Assembly (NCBI GenBank): GCA_002416125.1 | Contig: DIBU01000001.1 | Span: forward strand, 124,001-188,000 | Direction of reading: 5' to 3' | DNA: 64,000 nucleotides | From: Halieaceae bacterium UBA5044 | Lineage (GTDB): Bacteria; Pseudomonadota; Gammaproteobacteria; Pseudomonadales; Halieaceae | Program-made: the position numbers and the translations under genes | Part shown: positions 17,725 through 27,177 of the stretch, piece after piece | Layout: each line of letters opens with the position of its first letter | Numbering within the stretch: the first letter of the stretch is position 1 | Notes under the pieces: model-generated | Databases searched by the model: none | What the model was told of the DNA's origin: nothing | The model's input: only the letters and a program-made list of their open reading frames with translations

Positions 17725-20072
17725 GTCGCGCCCTCTCGTTCGGGCAGACTGAAGGCAACGACATAATCGCCCAGCGTGGTCTGCAAGTAGGCATGCCCAC
17801 CGGCGGCTATCACGACATACTGCCTGCCGGTTTGCCTTGACACAAAACTCATCGGCGTAGCCTGCCCACCCGCCGGAAGGCGATGTCGCCAGAGCTCCTC
17901 ACCGGTGTCCACATCGAAAGCACGCAGGTAATCATCCTGCGCCGCGGCGATAAAAATCAGTCCTCCCGCCGTTATGATGGAACCACCCTGCGCAAACGCC
18001 CCGGGCAACGGAATACCCAGGGGCGCGTGGTCACGGGTCGTGCCCAGCGGGCGCTGCCAGAGCAGCTTGCGGTCTTGCAGGTCGATCACGGCGAGCCTGC
18101 CCCAGGGCGGTGCGTTACAGGGCAGCCCCAGGGGCGACAGGAAAGGCCGTTCCGTGCGCACGGCAAAAGGTGTACCCAGTTGGGGAGAAACAGGCACGCC
18201 GTTTGCGTCGAAACTGATGTGCTCACCCGCCGGCGCATCCTCCCGGCTCACGAGTTGCAACAACAGGGGCATATATGAAGAACTGACCGCCATCAGGTGC
18301 CGTGACTCATCGACAGACACGCTGCCCCAGTTCATGACCCCATTGTTGCCGGGCCAGGAGAGGCTGCGATCCAGGCCCGGGGGTGTGAACTTGCCCTCGT
18401 AGCGCAACTGGCGAAAGGCGATGCGGCACCAGAGCTGGTCCAGCATCGAAACGCCCCACATGTCTTTTTCCGTCATCGGTGGCGGCGTCAGGCTGGGCAT
18501 GCCCAGCGACGCTGGTTGCGTAGGGGAATAGCGCTCACCGGGCACCTTGCCCTGTGGAACCGGCTGCTCCTGCACCGCTGCCAGCGGCGTTCCGTCACGG
18601 CGGTCGAGCAGAAATATATCGCCCTGCTTGGTCGGCTGGATCAGGGCGGGAACGCGCTCGCCGGCGATCGGCAGGTCGACGAGCACCGGCTGGGAGGCGA
18701 CGTCGTAGTCCCACAGGTCATGGTGCACGGTTTGAAAAGCCCAGCGCAGTGTTCCTGTCGTGGCCTCCAGCGCGACGACCGAACTCGAGTAACGCTCCTG
18801 TGCCGCACTGCGTAGGCCGCCAAAATAATCGGGGGTGGCATTGCCCGTTGGAACATACACCAGCCCCAGGGCCTCGTCGGCACTGAACAGGCTCCAGGCG
18901 TTGGGGGAGCCGCGTGTGTAGTCGTCACCTGGCCGCCAGGGCCCGACTTCTGCAGGGCGACCGGCATCCCACGTCCACAGCTGGCGACCACTGGTCGCGG
19001 CGTAGCCGCGCACCACCCCGGGCGGCTCGTCCACAGACATGTTGTCCAGCACAAATCCGCCAACCACTGCCACGCCGTTTACCACAGCGGGCGGCGAGGT
19101 CACCAGATAATAGCCGGGCTTTACCTCTCCCAGTCCCTCGAGGAGTGAGATTTCACCGCCCTCACCGAAGTCTGTGCAGGGTGCACCGGTATCGGCGTTC
19201 AGCGCTATCAGGCGGGCGTCCAGCGTGGCCATGAGAATACGCCGTGGGCACACGTCGCCTTCGCTCTCGTAGTAGGCGACGCCGCGACAGGCAAGCATGT
19301 AAATGCCGCTGGTATCAATGCCGGGATCGTACCGCCAACGCTCTGCCCCGGTTTCCGCCTCGAGCGCGATCACGATATTACGCGGCGAGCAGAAATACAG
19401 GCTGTCATGCACTTTCAACGGCGTTGCCTGAAAACTGTAGGCATTTTGCGCCTCGGGATACGCCGCGGGAAGATCACCGCTGCGATAGCTCCAGGCGACC
19501 TCCAGCTGCGCCACGTTGGCGCGTGTGATACCCGCAGCGGGCACATAGCGCGTACCGGCCTTGTTGCGACCATAATCGCGCCACTCGCCGGCATCATCCA
19601 CAGCGTCTCCGATTTCCTCCGGAGCCGACGCGCTTGTCGTGGAGGGTCCCGGGGCGTCACTGGTCAGGAAGGCGGCACCCAGCACCGCGATCAGGAATGC
19701 AAACGGCAGGATCCCCGCCCTGACGCCGAGACGGAAGCCCGCGTGCGCATCCCGGTGGGCTATGCCCCAGAATGCCAGCAGCAGGAGTCCGGCCATAGCG
19801 AGGGGGAAGCTCATGCGTGGCAGCAACAACCAGAAAGCAAGCCCGGTTTCCGCAAGAGCCCAAACCAGCGTTGCCAGGGTGGCGGCCATGTACAGCCAGA
19901 ATCCCAGTGGGTTACCGCGCCAGACCAGCAGCGCCACCGCAAGATTTACTGCGCCCCAGAGCATGTAAAACCACGACCCACCAAGACTGCCCAGGCGTAT
20001 GCCCCCAACGACAAGCCAGCAGCCCGCTGCGAATAACAGCAGGCTCAGAGTCCTTAGAATGGCTTTGCGCAT
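17712..20072 (-). CDS. Membrane-bound PQQ-dependent dehydrogenase (glucose/quinate type)
   Basis: A 786-residue quinoprotein. Four or five membrane helices fill the first 140 residues, then a periplasmic eight-bladed PQQ propeller begins at DYGRNKAGTRYVPAAGIT. Family blocks are YSFQATPLKVHDSLYFCSP, DVASQPVLVDLP, DMWGVSMLDQLWCRIAFR, PGNNGVMNWGSVSV and GGLIFIAAAQDDYLRAFD. This is the layout of membrane glucose dehydrogenase and quinate/shikimate dehydrogenase, which pass electrons from an alcohol or sugar to ubiquinone. No PQQ synthesis genes are in the window. The ATG at 20072 has an AAGGA site. The actual substrate is unresolved. Confidence 0.9.
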   Translation of the reverse strand: MRKAILRTLSLLLFAAGCWLVVGGIRLGSLGGSWFYMLWGAVNLAVALLVWRGNPLGFWLYMAATLATLVWALAETGLAFWLLLPRMSFPLAMAGLLLLAFWGIAHRDAHAGFRLGVRAGILPFAFLIAVLGAAFLTSDAPGPSTTSASAPEEIGDAVDDAGEWRDYGRNKAGTRYVPAAGITRANVAQLEVAWSYRSGDLPAAYPEAQNAYSFQATPLKVHDSLYFCSPRNIVIALEAETGAERWRYDPGIDTSGIYMLACRGVAYYESEGDVCPRRILMATLDARLIALNADTGAPCTDFGEGGEISLLEGLGEVKPGYYLVTSPPAVVNGVAVVGGFVLDNMSVDEPPGVVRGYAATSGRQLWTWDAGRPAEVGPWRPGDDYTRGSPNAWSLFSADEALGLVYVPTGNATPDYFGGLRSAAQERYSSSVVALEATTGTLRWAFQTVHHDLWDYDVASQPVLVDLPIAGERVPALIQPTKQGDIFLLDRRDGTPLAAVQEQPVPQGKVPGERYSPTQPASLGMPSLTPPPMTEKDMWGVSMLDQLWCRIAFRQLRYEGKFTPPGLDRSLSWPGNNGVMNWGSVSVDESRHLMAVSSSYMPLLLQLVSREDAPAGEHISFDANGVPVSPQLGTPFAVRTERPFLSPLGLPCNAPPWGRLAVIDLQDRKLLWQRPLGTTRDHAPLGIPLPGAFAQGGSIITAGGLIFIAAAQDDYLRAFDVDTGEELWRHRLPAGGQATPMSFVSRQTGRQYVVIAAGGHAYLQTTLGDYVVAFSLPEREGATHRP

Positions 20073-20293
20073 CACATCATGATCCTTCGGGTACGTTCCT
20101 CGGCAGCAGTCAGCACAGTAGCGAATTAGCCGTTTTGTCCACCTCATGCATTTGCAGGAGTGCCGGCATGAGTACCGTGTGCGGATTGAACCTGCGGGCG
20201 TATTTTCTGCTAGCATCCCGAACATCAATTGCCGCGTGCGACGCCGCTGCGGCAGGCGACCATTTCAACGCTGTTGACTGCAGGCTACCCCTG

Positions 20294-21445
20294 ATGCCGC
20301 ATGTACCCGATCACACACAAGCGCCTGCTGGCGAACGGGCACTGTCCTTGGGGCAATACGCGTCGCTGGTCGCGGCGCTCTATCGCGGCCGCTTTCAGGC
20401 CGAGCCGTGGCAGGACTTCCTGAGCGAGCTGCGCGCACTGTGTCAGCCCTGCCTGACAGTGATCGGACTCCGGCTGCCAACGCCGGGGGATGCCGGGATT
20501 GCGTACGTGGGTGGAGCGAACTATTCACCGCAGGATCTCATGAACTTCGCCAACAACTATTCCGCGCTGGCGCCACTGGTCGACCTGCCGGACGGAGACA
20601 CCGTCGCACTGGATGACCTGATCCCCCGGTCGCAGCTGCGCCGGACCGTGTACTACAACGCCTTCATGAAACCCTTTGACCAGGAGCAGATCGTCGGCTT
20701 CGATATCCAGCGCAGCGGCCAGGTGGCACTGTTCGTTCGCCTGATTCGTGGACACGGCGCACCGGACTTCGGGGCGCGGGAGCGCGACATTCTGGAGCTT
20801 CTCAAACCACAGTTCCGTGAACTTGCGGTCTGGCTGGAGAACGGCCGCAGCCTCGCCCGCGAACACACGCTGCATGAACAGGCTTTTACCAGCCTGGCAC
20901 TGGGAACCGTCATGCTTGATGCCGGGCTCCGTATCGTTCACATGAACAGCGTTGCCGAGCAACTACTGAAGGACAACACCAGCATTGCGCGGGTGGCCGG
21001 CAAGCTGCGCGTCATGCACCACCGGGAGCACCAGCAACTGCAACAGGCCGTAGCGCAGCTGCTCACCGACAGCACGCAGGCCGTGCCGCACGTAATACCG
21101 GTGGAGCGGGAAACGGGTCGGTCGCCGCTGTTCCTCACCCTGCGCCGGCTGGCGCAAGAGGACAGCCTGGATGATATTCAGCACGCGGCGCTGTACATGA
21201 CAGACCCCGAGCTGCGCCAGATCGATCAAACGCCACTGGTGATGGACGCATTCGGGCTCACACCGCAGGAAGCACGACTGGTCATCGCGCTGGCCAACGG
21301 CGGTACGCTGGAGGGCTTTGCCAGTGATACAGGCATCAGCAAAAACACCGCGAGAACGCATCTGTATGCGAGCTTCCGCAAGGTCGGTGTGACGCAACAG
21401 TCATCCCTGGTGAGTCATGTGATCCGCGCGATCTATGGCTTGTAA
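20294..21445 (+). CDS. LuxR-type transcriptional regulator, intact paralogue
   Basis: A 383-residue regulator with a C-terminal LuxR-type helix-turn-helix (LTPQEARLVIALANGGTLEGFASDTGISKNTARTHLYASFRKVG at about 318-362) and a long N-terminal sensory region with a PAS-like middle (LALGTVMLDAGLRIVHMNSVAEQLL). It is colinear with the frameshifted gene at 10947-12076. The ATG at 20294 matches that paralogue's start; an in-frame ATG at 20168 has the better ribosome site (GCAGGAG) and would add 42 residues, so the start is open. It is divergent from the PQQ dehydrogenase gene and directly upstream of an SDR, both plausible targets. Confidence 0.8.
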   Translation: MPHVPDHTQAPAGERALSLGQYASLVAALYRGRFQAEPWQDFLSELRALCQPCLTVIGLRLPTPGDAGIAYVGGANYSPQDLMNFANNYSALAPLVDLPDGDTVALDDLIPRSQLRRTVYYNAFMKPFDQEQIVGFDIQRSGQVALFVRLIRGHGAPDFGARERDILELLKPQFRELAVWLENGRSLAREHTLHEQAFTSLALGTVMLDAGLRIVHMNSVAEQLLKDNTSIARVAGKLRVMHHREHQQLQQAVAQLLTDSTQAVPHVIPVERETGRSPLFLTLRRLAQEDSLDDIQHAALYMTDPELRQIDQTPLVMDAFGLTPQEARLVIALANGGTLEGFASDTGISKNTARTHLYASFRKVGVTQQSSLVSHVIRAIYGL

Positions 21446-21578
21446 AGGGCGGGTCCGGGGTGGATGCCCGATGCGGGGCCGCATCCAGCCATGCCGCTCA
21501 TGAATATGCATGATGTCTTTTCCCCGCCCAGGGCACACCCTTGTCGGCTGCCGTTCTACAACAAACAGGAGACAACCC

Positions 21579-22364
21579 ATGTATCAGGATCTACAGGGCA
21601 AGGTGGCCGTGATCACCGGCGCGGGCAGCGGCATCGGTCGCGCCACCGCGCAGCGGCTCAGCCGTGAGGGCTGCTGGCTGGTACTCAATGATGTGAGTGA
21701 AGAACAGGCGGCAGCGACACGCGCCACGCTGAACACGCCCGACCGGTCAGTCATTCTGACGGGTGACATCGGCGATTCAGCCACCGCGGAGCGTCTCGCC
21801 ACACTTGCGGTCGAAGCGGGTGGAGGGCTGCATATCTGGGTCAACAATGCCGCCCGGTCGCTGTTTGGCCCGGTTGTGGACTGCAGCAACGAGGATTGGG
21901 AGAGCGTCTTCCGCGTCACGCTGGATGGCGCCTTCTACGGTGTTCGCAGCGCCGTATCCGTTATGCGCCACAACCCGGGCCCGCAGCGCGGGGCGATTAT
22001 CAACATCGCCTCCGGCGCCGCGCTGGCCGGCGAGGAGGGTCTGGGAGCTTACGGTGCGGCGAAGGCCGCGCTGGTAAATCTCACCCGCACCACGGCAGTG
22101 GAGAACGCGCGCGCCGGCATCCGTTGTAACGTGATTCTGCCGGGCCCCATCGCGACGCCGCCGATGGTTGCCGCAGCGGAGCAGTCCCCGGGCGGGGTCG
22201 AGGCATGGGCCGCGCAAACGGTTCCCGGGCGCCTCGGCGAACCGGAAGAGATCGCCAACGCAATCTGCTTCCTCGCCTCGAGGCAGGCCGACTACATCAA
22301 CGGCGCTCTGCTCTGTGTCGACGGCGGCGTCTCGGCGCGCACGAATTCGCCGCGATTCAACTGA
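21579..22364 (+). CDS. Short-chain dehydrogenase/reductase
   Basis: A 261-residue SDR of the FabG/glucose dehydrogenase style: TGAGSGIG cofactor motif at about 14-21, VNNAA, catalytic serine in INIASGAAL, and the YGAAK pair, ending with CVDGG as in many NAD(P)-dependent 3-oxo or hydroxy-acid dehydrogenases. The ATG at 21579 has a strong AGGAGA site. It follows the LuxR regulator by 133 bases and converges with the split transketolase, 18 bases away. The substrate is unknown. Confidence 0.88.
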   Translation: MYQDLQGKVAVITGAGSGIGRATAQRLSREGCWLVLNDVSEEQAAATRATLNTPDRSVILTGDIGDSATAERLATLAVEAGGGLHIWVNNAARSLFGPVVDCSNEDWESVFRVTLDGAFYGVRSAVSVMRHNPGPQRGAIINIASGAALAGEEGLGAYGAAKAALVNLTRTTAVENARAGIRCNVILPGPIATPPMVAAAEQSPGGVEAWAAQTVPGRLGEPEEIANAICFLASRQADYINGALLCVDGGVSARTNSPRFN

Positions 22365-22382
22365 CGCTGGCGCGGGGCGCAG

Positions 22383-23363
22383 CTAGCGCTTGCCGCTCAC
22401 CAGGGAACGCATGCGTTGAGCTGTTTCCTCAATCGTGAGCCCATAGTGTGCGTACAGCTGTTCCGGCATGCCCACCGTAAGCGTCTCATCCGGCAGGCCG
22501 TGAATGGCGAACGCCACCGCCAGTCCGTTGCGGGCCAGCACCTCGCCCACCGCACTGCCCAAGCCGCCGGTGACCAGGTGTTCTTCCACGGTCAGAATCG
22601 CACCGGTCGCACGCGCGGCCTCCACAATCGCCGCCTCATCGAGGGGTTTCAAACTGTAGGCGTCCAGTACGCGAATCGACAGGCCCTCCTGGGCGAGGAG
22701 CGCCGCGGCACCGGCAGCCAGCTGCGCGCCCAGACCGGTGCCTACGATTGTTCCGTCAACACCGTCGCGCAAGCGCCCAAAGCGTCCCACCGTAATCTCC
22801 GGGGGGGCGTCATACACCGGATGTATATTGGCGTCGGTCAGCCTGATGAACACCGGGCCCGGTACCTGCTCGGACGCCGACAGCATTGCTGTCGCGGCGT
22901 TGTCGTCGGCTGGCGCGAGCACCGTGAGGCCGGGAATGGCCCGGGTAATCGCGATGTCCTCCACTGCGTGATGTGTGGTGCCGAAAAAGCCCATGGCAAG
23001 GCCACTCCAGGCCGACAGAATGCGCACCGGAACTTGAGAGAACGCAAGGTCGGTACGGATTTGCTCGGCGCACTTCAGCGCGCCAAAGGCACCCATTTGC
23101 AGGACAAACACCTTATAACCATAGGTCGCCATACCCGCCGCCATGGACATGGCATTGCATTCCGCAATGCCGGCGTCGATAAAGCGCTCCGGAAACTGCT
23201 GAACAAAGGCGCCGGTAACCGGGCCGGCACCAAGATCTGGCGAAATCAGCAGCACGTCCTCGTTCTGCTCCCCGTAGCGACGAAACGCCTCACCCAGATT
23301 GCCGACGTAGCTGCTTTCCACCGCACCGGCATTGAAGCTGAAAGGATCACTCATGGTGCTCAT
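22383..23363 (-). CDS. Transketolase, C-terminal subunit (split type)
   Basis: A 326-residue subunit with the pyrimidine-binding and C-terminal domains of transketolase: the conserved glutamate block RFIDAGIAECNAMSMAAGMA, FGALKCAEQIRTDLAF, and a C-terminal domain with LDAYSLKPLDEAAI. Transketolase moves two-carbon units between sugars with thiamine diphosphate, and split pairs are common for specialised substrates. The ATG at 23363 overlaps the stop of the N-terminal subunit (ATGA) with a GGGAGG site, so the two are translated together. Confidence 0.9.
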   Translation of the reverse strand: MSTMSDPFSFNAGAVESSYVGNLGEAFRRYGEQNEDVLLISPDLGAGPVTGAFVQQFPERFIDAGIAECNAMSMAAGMATYGYKVFVLQMGAFGALKCAEQIRTDLAFSQVPVRILSAWSGLAMGFFGTTHHAVEDIAITRAIPGLTVLAPADDNAATAMLSASEQVPGPVFIRLTDANIHPVYDAPPEITVGRFGRLRDGVDGTIVGTGLGAQLAAGAAALLAQEGLSIRVLDAYSLKPLDEAAIVEAARATGAILTVEEHLVTGGLGSAVGEVLARNGLAVAFAIHGLPDETLTVGMPEQLYAHYGLTIEETAQRMRSLVSGKR

Positions 23364-24256
23364 TGTCTTGCCTCCCTGATTTCGCGCCGAGCCTGCTCCA
23401 GATCCGCGCCGTTCAGGGCCCCGAGGTGCCATTCGCGCGGAGACGCCTCCATAAACGAAATTCCCTTGCCTTTCAGCGTGCGGGCCACAACACATACCGG
23501 TTGGTCAGTAACGCGCATCGCTCCCTCGAAGGCCTGCATCAAGGGCCCGGAATCGTGTCCGTCCACTTCAATGCTGTGCCAGCCAAAGCTGGAAAAGCGC
23601 TCCGCCAGGGGCTCGATGCCCATAACAGACTCGGTGGGGCCGTCGGCACAGGAGCCATTGGCATCCACGATTGCCACCAGGTTCCCGACCTTGTAGTGTG
23701 CCGCGGCCATGGCCGCTTCCCACACCTGGCCTTCGTGAATCTCGCCATCACCCAACAGCACGTAGATACGGTGGTCCTTCCCGCGGCGCCGCGCGGCCAG
23801 TGCCATGCCCAGACCCACGGAGAGGTTGTGGCCCAGCGACCCCGAACTGAAGTCGACGCCGGGTGCACGGTGCATATCGGGATGATCCGTGAGCTTGCTG
23901 TCCAATTGACCGAAGGTTCGCAACCATGTCTGCGGAAAGAACTCCAGTTCGGCAAACAGCGGCCACAGCGCGACGGCCACATGGCCTTTGCCAAGCAGAA
24001 AACGATCGCGGTCGTCCCAACCCGGCTCTCCCCTGCGCAAGCGCAGCACATGGTGATAGAGAGTGACCAGTATCTCCGCACAGGACAGGCTGCTGGAATA
24101 ATGGCCCATCGGGGCGTGACTGATGACGTCCAGTATGTCGAGGCGCAGCTGCCTGGCCCTTTCCTGGAGCGCATCCGCCGTCACCGGCCTCAAGCGAGGC
24201 AATACATCGCGCGCGCCGCGGGTCTCCGCGGAGGACATATCTTTACTCTGTGTCAC
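23360..24256 (-). CDS. Transketolase, N-terminal subunit (split type)
   Basis: A 298-residue subunit carrying the thiamine diphosphate domain: ISHAPMGHYSSSLSCAEIL, LLGKGHVAVALWP, PGVDFSSGSLGHNLSVGLGMA, and the GDGEIHEGQVWEA...VAIVDANG metal-diphosphate motif. A GTG at 24256 with a well-placed GGGAG site is chosen; an ATG at 24238 without a good site is the alternative and would shorten it by six residues. It is divergent from the tetR gene over 220 bases, so that regulator may control it. The sugar it acts on is unknown. Confidence 0.88.
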   Translation of the reverse strand: MTQSKDMSSAETRGARDVLPRLRPVTADALQERARQLRLDILDVISHAPMGHYSSSLSCAEILVTLYHHVLRLRRGEPGWDDRDRFLLGKGHVAVALWPLFAELEFFPQTWLRTFGQLDSKLTDHPDMHRAPGVDFSSGSLGHNLSVGLGMALAARRRGKDHRIYVLLGDGEIHEGQVWEAAMAAAHYKVGNLVAIVDANGSCADGPTESVMGIEPLAERFSSFGWHSIEVDGHDSGPLMQAFEGAMRVTDQPVCVVARTLKGKGISFMEASPREWHLGALNGADLEQARREIREARQ

Positions 24257-24476
24257 AACAGTCTCCCTGAGTAAATCGCAAGCTGGCCTGTCCGTGCTGG
24301 AATGCAGCACGTCAAAAATTGCTATTATCGCCGAGCGTATAGAAAAAAAACGTGCAGTAACTCCTGCGTATGTATTAGTACCCTGCGCCGAATCGAGATT
24401 ATTTTTATGGGCCAGCTGGCTTGCATAAAGCGGCGAAGTGGCGCAAACTCCACAGCACTGAGGAAAAACAACGTCC
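24257..24476. promoter_or_regulatory. Divergent promoter region, transketolase / tetR
   Basis: A 220-base gap with an AT-rich core around 24310-24410, including an eight-A run. It must carry promoters for the transketolase pair (reverse) and the tetR-DUF1214 genes (forward) and presumably the TetR operator, but no convincing perfect dyad was found by eye. Confidence 0.4.
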
Positions 24477-25079
24477 ATGCCCAAGAAAGTCGACCATGAA
24501 CAACGCAGAGCCATGATTGCCTCAGCCGCCGCGCGCTGTATCGCAGAGCAGGGCCTGCAAGGCACCACAATGCGCGCCATTGCACAGTCCTCGGGGGTGT
24601 CCAAAGGCATTGTTGAACACTACTTTGCCGACAAGGACGCCGTCATCGCGGCAGCGCTGGAACAGATGAACGCCCGTTACATGCGCCGCGAACAGCGGCT
24701 TACCACAGGGCGCACCGGCCTGGATGCCCTGCGCGCACGTCTCAACGCCGTTTTGCCACTGAACACGGAGTCCCGCGAGGAGTGGAAAATCCGTCTGTGT
24801 TTCTGGAGTGTTGCAGCGATCGAACCGCAGCACCGGCGCGAGCAACAGAAGCGTCTGGCGCTGACCCGCAAACGCTATCATGGCGACCTGGAAACAGCGC
24901 TGGAGAGCGGTGAAATTCATGCCGGGGCGGATCTGGCGCGGATCGCCGGAGATCTCACGGTGTTTATGGCCGGGGCCTGCTGCGGTGCCTTGCTGGACTC
25001 CCGTTATTACTCGGCGCGTCACCTCCGCGAACTCATAGAACGCACCTTGCACAACCTGACCCGGGAGGACATCGCATGA
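24477..25079 (+). CDS. TetR-family transcriptional regulator (BetI-like)
   Basis: A 200-residue TetR regulator with the N-terminal DNA-binding part at about residues 10-56 (RRAMIASAAARCIAEQGLQGTTMRAIA then GVSKGIVEHYFADKDAVIAAAL), closest in style to BetI-type repressors, and a helical ligand domain after it. Its TGA overlaps the ATG of the DUF1214 gene (ATGA), so the two are cotranscribed, while the transketolase genes diverge. Local control of both flanks is inferred; the ligand is unknown. Confidence 0.87.
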   Translation: MPKKVDHEQRRAMIASAAARCIAEQGLQGTTMRAIAQSSGVSKGIVEHYFADKDAVIAAALEQMNARYMRREQRLTTGRTGLDALRARLNAVLPLNTESREEWKIRLCFWSVAAIEPQHRREQQKRLALTRKRYHGDLETALESGEIHAGADLARIAGDLTVFMAGACCGALLDSRYYSARHLRELIERTLHNLTREDIA

Positions 25080-26272
25080 GCAACGAGAATCGACGCAGCG
25101 AAGATCAGAGACTCACCCGTGCCTGGGATCAATTTTGCGACCAGCTGAAATCCGCTGGGCGGCTACCGTTCAGCGAGGGTGTGCCCAGCGGCGATTTGAG
25201 TCGCGCCGCAGGCTTTCGCTGTCTGGCGCAGAATATTGGCCTGGGCATGCAGTTCTTCCTGGAGAATGACGACCCACTGCATCCGGAGCTCCTGCATTAC
25301 TTCGATCCCATTCGCAAGCAGGGTGGTGACAACCCCGACGCCGTGTATGTCGGTGGCCCGATAAACGGCACCGACACCTACCGGATTCACGGCAACCGCG
25401 GCAGCGCGCGCTATTTTGCGGTCACCGCGGTAGAGCACGGCAATACCCCCTGGGGCGGAGCCGCTGTACACACGCTGTTCGGCCAGGATCTGGAGGTTGC
25501 CGAGGACGGCAGCTTCGAACTGATCTGCAGCCCCGACCCACACCCGGGCAACTGGCTGCAAACCTCCCCCAACACGTTCCGCGTTACCTTCCGTCAATTC
25601 TTCGCGGACTGGGAGAACGAGCGGCCAATGCACGCCAGCATCGACCGTATCAGCGGAGCGCCCGCACCCGCGCCGGTGATGGATACCGCGCGGCTGGAAC
25701 GGGGCCTGGCCGCGGTGTCGCAGTGGGTAGGCGATTCCCTGGCCTACTGGGCCGACATGATCGAGCGCTGGAAAGCGCGCCCCAACACCTTTTTGTCCTA
25801 TCGCCAGCTCGACGATAACGCAATCGACGCAACCCCCGGCGGCGAACCCTTGATCGCCTACTGGCAACTGCCGGCAGACGAGGCGCTGGTTGTCCGCGTG
25901 AAGCCGCCCAGGGCGCACTACTGGGCGGTGGAGTTCGGCAACTACTGGTGGTGCTCCATGGATTATCGCAGCGTGCTCAGCAACACCAACTGCCACTACG
26001 CGCAATTACAGGATGACGGCGAGCTGATTCTCGTCATCGCTCACGTCGATACCGGTCACGCCAACTGGCTGGACCCCGCCGGCTTCAACGAGGGTTACCT
26101 CACAGTGCGCTGGATGCAGGCCGACCACTACCCAACGCCGCAGGCCCAGCAGGTGAAGCTGAGTGAGCTCGACGCCCTGCTGCCGGCCGACGTCCGGCGC
26201 GTGGATGCCGCGGGCCGGGCTGCCCAGATCGCCGCACGTCGCCGCGGTGTGATCCAGCGTTTCGGGGTTTGA
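25076..26272 (+). CDS. DUF1214-domain protein
   Basis: A 398-residue soluble protein. The N-terminal part includes PDAVYVGGPINGTDTYRIHGNRGSARYFAVT, and the C-terminal DUF1214 region has the pattern YWAVEFGNYWWCSMDYR followed by a stretch like HVDTGHANWLDPAGFNEGYLTVRWM. DUF1214 proteins are abundant in bacteria that degrade steroids, terpenes and other hydrophobic compounds, often beside sulfotransferase-like and SDR genes as here, but have no firm activity. It overlaps the tetR stop and precedes the SDR by 39 bases, so it is probably one operon of four genes. Confidence 0.8.
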   Translation: MSNENRRSEDQRLTRAWDQFCDQLKSAGRLPFSEGVPSGDLSRAAGFRCLAQNIGLGMQFFLENDDPLHPELLHYFDPIRKQGGDNPDAVYVGGPINGTDTYRIHGNRGSARYFAVTAVEHGNTPWGGAAVHTLFGQDLEVAEDGSFELICSPDPHPGNWLQTSPNTFRVTFRQFFADWENERPMHASIDRISGAPAPAPVMDTARLERGLAAVSQWVGDSLAYWADMIERWKARPNTFLSYRQLDDNAIDATPGGEPLIAYWQLPADEALVVRVKPPRAHYWAVEFGNYWWCSMDYRSVLSNTNCHYAQLQDDGELILVIAHVDTGHANWLDPAGFNEGYLTVRWMQADHYPTPQAQQVKLSELDALLPADVRRVDAAGRAAQIAARRRGVIQRFGV

Positions 26273-26311
26273 GTCACAGACCACAATCATGATTAACGAG
26301 AGGACAAGATC

Positions 26312-27145
26312 ATGGATCTGGAGTTGCAAGGCAAGACCGCCATCATCACCGGCGGCAGCGGTGGCATCGGGCGCGGCCTGGTGCTGGAATTTGCCCGCGA
26401 GGGTCTGAATGTCGTCAGCGCATCGCGTGATGTCGCCACCGGCGAAAAACTCGCCGCAGAGGCGGCGAAGCTTGGCCTGCCGGGCAAGGTACTGGCAGTT
26501 GCCACCGACGTCACCGACCGCGCCAGCGTCGACGCAATGGTGGCGCGTGCCAATGAGGTTTTCGGGCCGGTCGATGTGCTGGTCAACAATGCGGGCGGAG
26601 TCGCTCATCCCGCCAATCTCGAGGAGCTCGATGCCGACGCGCGCCGCTGGGAAATTGCGCTGAATATCGACGGCGTGGTGAACTGCTGCCAGGCGGTCGC
26701 GCAGGATATGCTGTCACGCAAGACCGGCAGCATCATCAACATTTCTTCCAATTCCTCCCTCCTGGGTGAAGCTGCGGCCAATGTTGTGCACTACGGCGGT
26801 GTGAAAGGCTTCGTCAACAGCTTCTCCAAGGGCCTTGCCTGGGAATGGGCCGGCAAGGGGATACGCGTCAACAATATCTGTCCGGGCTGGATCGTACCGT
26901 ACGAAGCCGATGACGTGGGTGAGGGCAGTTTCTGGAACCGCTTTGGTTTCGAGACCATGGGCAAGCCCGATGCGATGGAAAAGGCATTGCAGGAGGGCAC
27001 CCTCTATAACATGAGCGGCCTGCCCATCCCCAAACTGGGGCGCCCCGAGGATATCGCCTGGATGGCGCTGTTCCTCGCATCGGATCGTTCGGGCTATGTC
27101 ACAGGGCAGTTGATTTCGGTCAGTGGCGGCGCCTACATGCCCTGA
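26312..27145 (+). CDS. Short-chain dehydrogenase/reductase
   Basis: A 277-residue SDR with cofactor motif TGGSGGIG, VNNAGG, catalytic serine in INISSNSS, and the YGGVK pair, ending VSGGAYMP. It is the third gene of the tetR-DUF1214-SDR-sulfotransferase group, 32 bases before the sulfotransferase. It looks like a dehydrogenase for a hydroxyl on an alicyclic or hydroxyacyl substrate; the exact substrate is not deducible. Confidence 0.87.
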   Translation: MDLELQGKTAIITGGSGGIGRGLVLEFAREGLNVVSASRDVATGEKLAAEAAKLGLPGKVLAVATDVTDRASVDAMVARANEVFGPVDVLVNNAGGVAHPANLEELDADARRWEIALNIDGVVNCCQAVAQDMLSRKTGSIINISSNSSLLGEAAANVVHYGGVKGFVNSFSKGLAWEWAGKGIRVNNICPGWIVPYEADDVGEGSFWNRFGFETMGKPDAMEKALQEGTLYNMSGLPIPKLGRPEDIAWMALFLASDRSGYVTGQLISVSGGAYMP

Positions 27146-27177
27146 CACCGTCAGGCAGCATCGCCGGGAGAAAACAG

